From Methyloversatilis discipulorum (GTDB taxonomy: Bacteria > Pseudomonadota > Gammaproteobacteria > Burkholderiales > Rhodocyclaceae), in contig NZ_ARVV01000001.1 of assembly GCF_000385375.1 (NCBI RefSeq), positions 2,666,001 through 2,730,000 of the forward strand: a stretch of DNA of 64,000 nucleotides, read 5' to 3'. The notes below the pieces were generated by a model. It made no database searches. It had not been told where the DNA came from and saw only the letters and a list, made by a program, of their open reading frames with translations. A program made the position numbers and the translations under genes. Of the stretch, positions 63,460 through 64,000 are shown piece after piece. Positions within the stretch are counted from its first letter, which is position 1; every line of letters starts with the position of its first letter.

Positions 63460-64000
63460 TTACAGCTTGGCCAGGACGGAGGCCACGGTGCTGCCCAGCT
63501 CGCCGGCGCTCGGCGCGACGGTCAGGCCGAAGGAACGCATGATTTCCGACTTCTCGGCAGCCGAATCGCCGGCGGCCGAGATGATGGCGCCCGCGTGGCC
63601 CATGCGGCGGCCCTTCGGTGCGGTCAGGCCGGCGACGTAGCCGACCACCGGCTTCTTCATGTTTTCCTTCACCCAGGCCGAGGCTTCGGCTTCCTGCGGG
63701 CCGCCGATCTCACCGATCATCACCACGGCGTGGGTGTCCGGGTCTTCCTGGAACTTCATCAGGTGGTCGAGGAAGGACGAGCCGTTGATCGGGTCGCCGC
63801 CGATGCCGACCGAGGTCGACACGCCGATGCCCAGCTGCTTCATCTGCGCGGCCGCTTCGTAGCCCAGCGTGCCCGAACGCGACACGATGCCGATGTTGCC
63901 CTGCTTGTAGATGTGGCCCGGCATGATGCCCAGCATGGCCTTGCCCGGGCTGATGATGCCGGCGCAGTTCGGGCCGACCATCAGCGTACGGCGCTCCTTC
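63460..64000 (-). CDS. mtkB: malate--CoA ligase alpha subunit (5' end outside window)
   Basis: The C-terminal 180 residues of an acyl-CoA synthetase alpha subunit: VGPNCAGIISPGKAMLGIMPGH, IVSRSGTLGYEA, GIGGDPINGSSFLD, and the phosphohistidine loop RMGHAGAIIS. The sequence is close to succinyl-CoA synthetase alpha (SucD), but the CAGIISPGKAM and KEN-type insertions and the position next to ppc-mcl-ftfL make malate thiokinase more likely. The reading frame is open to the window edge, so the start and the beta subunit (mtkA) lie beyond 64000. Confidence 0.88.
   Translation of the reverse strand, partial: KERRTLMVGPNCAGIISPGKAMLGIMPGHIYKQGNIGIVSRSGTLGYEAAAQMKQLGIGVSTSVGIGGDPINGSSFLDHLMKFQEDPDTHAVVMIGEIGGPQEAEASAWVKENMKKPVVGYVAGLTAPKGRRMGHAGAIISAAGDSAAEKSEIMRSFGLTVAPSAGELGSTVASVLAKL

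Noticed and set aside
59486..63640. A 1384-codon plus-strand open frame opposite ppc, mcl and ftfL start
   Set aside because: It is the antisense shadow of well-supported genes in GC-rich DNA; its translation is rich in Arg/His/Gln/Val and shows no domain.

Overview
The window reads as chromosomal DNA of a GC-rich betaproteobacterium. Housekeeping order (acpS-pdxJ-recO-era-rnc-lepB-lepA-degQ-rseCBA-rpoE, then nadB, then fabF-acpP-fabG-fabD-fabH-plsX-rpmF-yceD) is typical of that class. The right end carries serine-cycle C1 genes (formate-THF ligase, malyl-CoA lyase, PEP carboxylase, malate-CoA ligase alpha), and a MxaD-like protein lies after rne. Together these suggest a facultative methylotroph of the Rhodocyclales, Methyloversatilis-like; the genus is inference from gene content only.

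Layout. 1-500: tRNA-Gly, tRNA-Cys and a second identical tRNA-Gly. 516-14809: one long minus-strand run for phospholipid synthesis, DNA repair, cell-wall recycling, B6, GTPases, RNA processing, secretion and the sigma-E stress module, with a sigma-E-type promoter in front of rpoE. nadB runs divergently. 16558-23294: YgfX-like gene and the fatty-acid/phospholipid operon. 23435-35785: Maf, an RsmI-like methylase, SppA-type protease, Rieske protein, HAD phosphatase, RluC, RNase E, MxaD-like protein, low-molecular-weight phosphatase, TtcA and a three-gene exported/lipoprotein/M48 protease unit.

35786-41470 is an accessory patch: a decayed IS5-type transposase followed by a 1606-residue exported protein with three blocks of RCC1 repeats. 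41655-48165 is a urease operon (urtA-ureE-ureF-ureAB fusion-ureC-ureG-ureD). 48504-48708 is a REP/BIME-like palindrome cluster. 48704-53750 is an operon for a two-subunit N,N-dimethylformamidase (dmfA1, dmfA2) followed by a ring-hydroxylase-like protein that appears to have lost both Rieske cysteines, a Sel1-repeat protein and an unknown small protein. Divergent from it lies an AmiC/AmiR-like pair: an amide-sensing binding protein and an ANTAR RNA-binding antiterminator.

The most interesting observation is a duplicated leader module. Both urtA and dmfA1 have a good sigma-70 promoter (TTGACG-N17-TATCAT and TTGACC-N17-TAAGAT). In each case it is followed within about 40 nt by a small hairpin with compensatory changes between copies and then by a strong intrinsic terminator, before the gene starts. 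With an ANTAR protein encoded next door, this predicts that the amide sensor controls urea/amide uptake, urease and dimethylformamidase by transcription antitermination. Formate released from DMF could feed ftfL and the serine cycle a few kb away.
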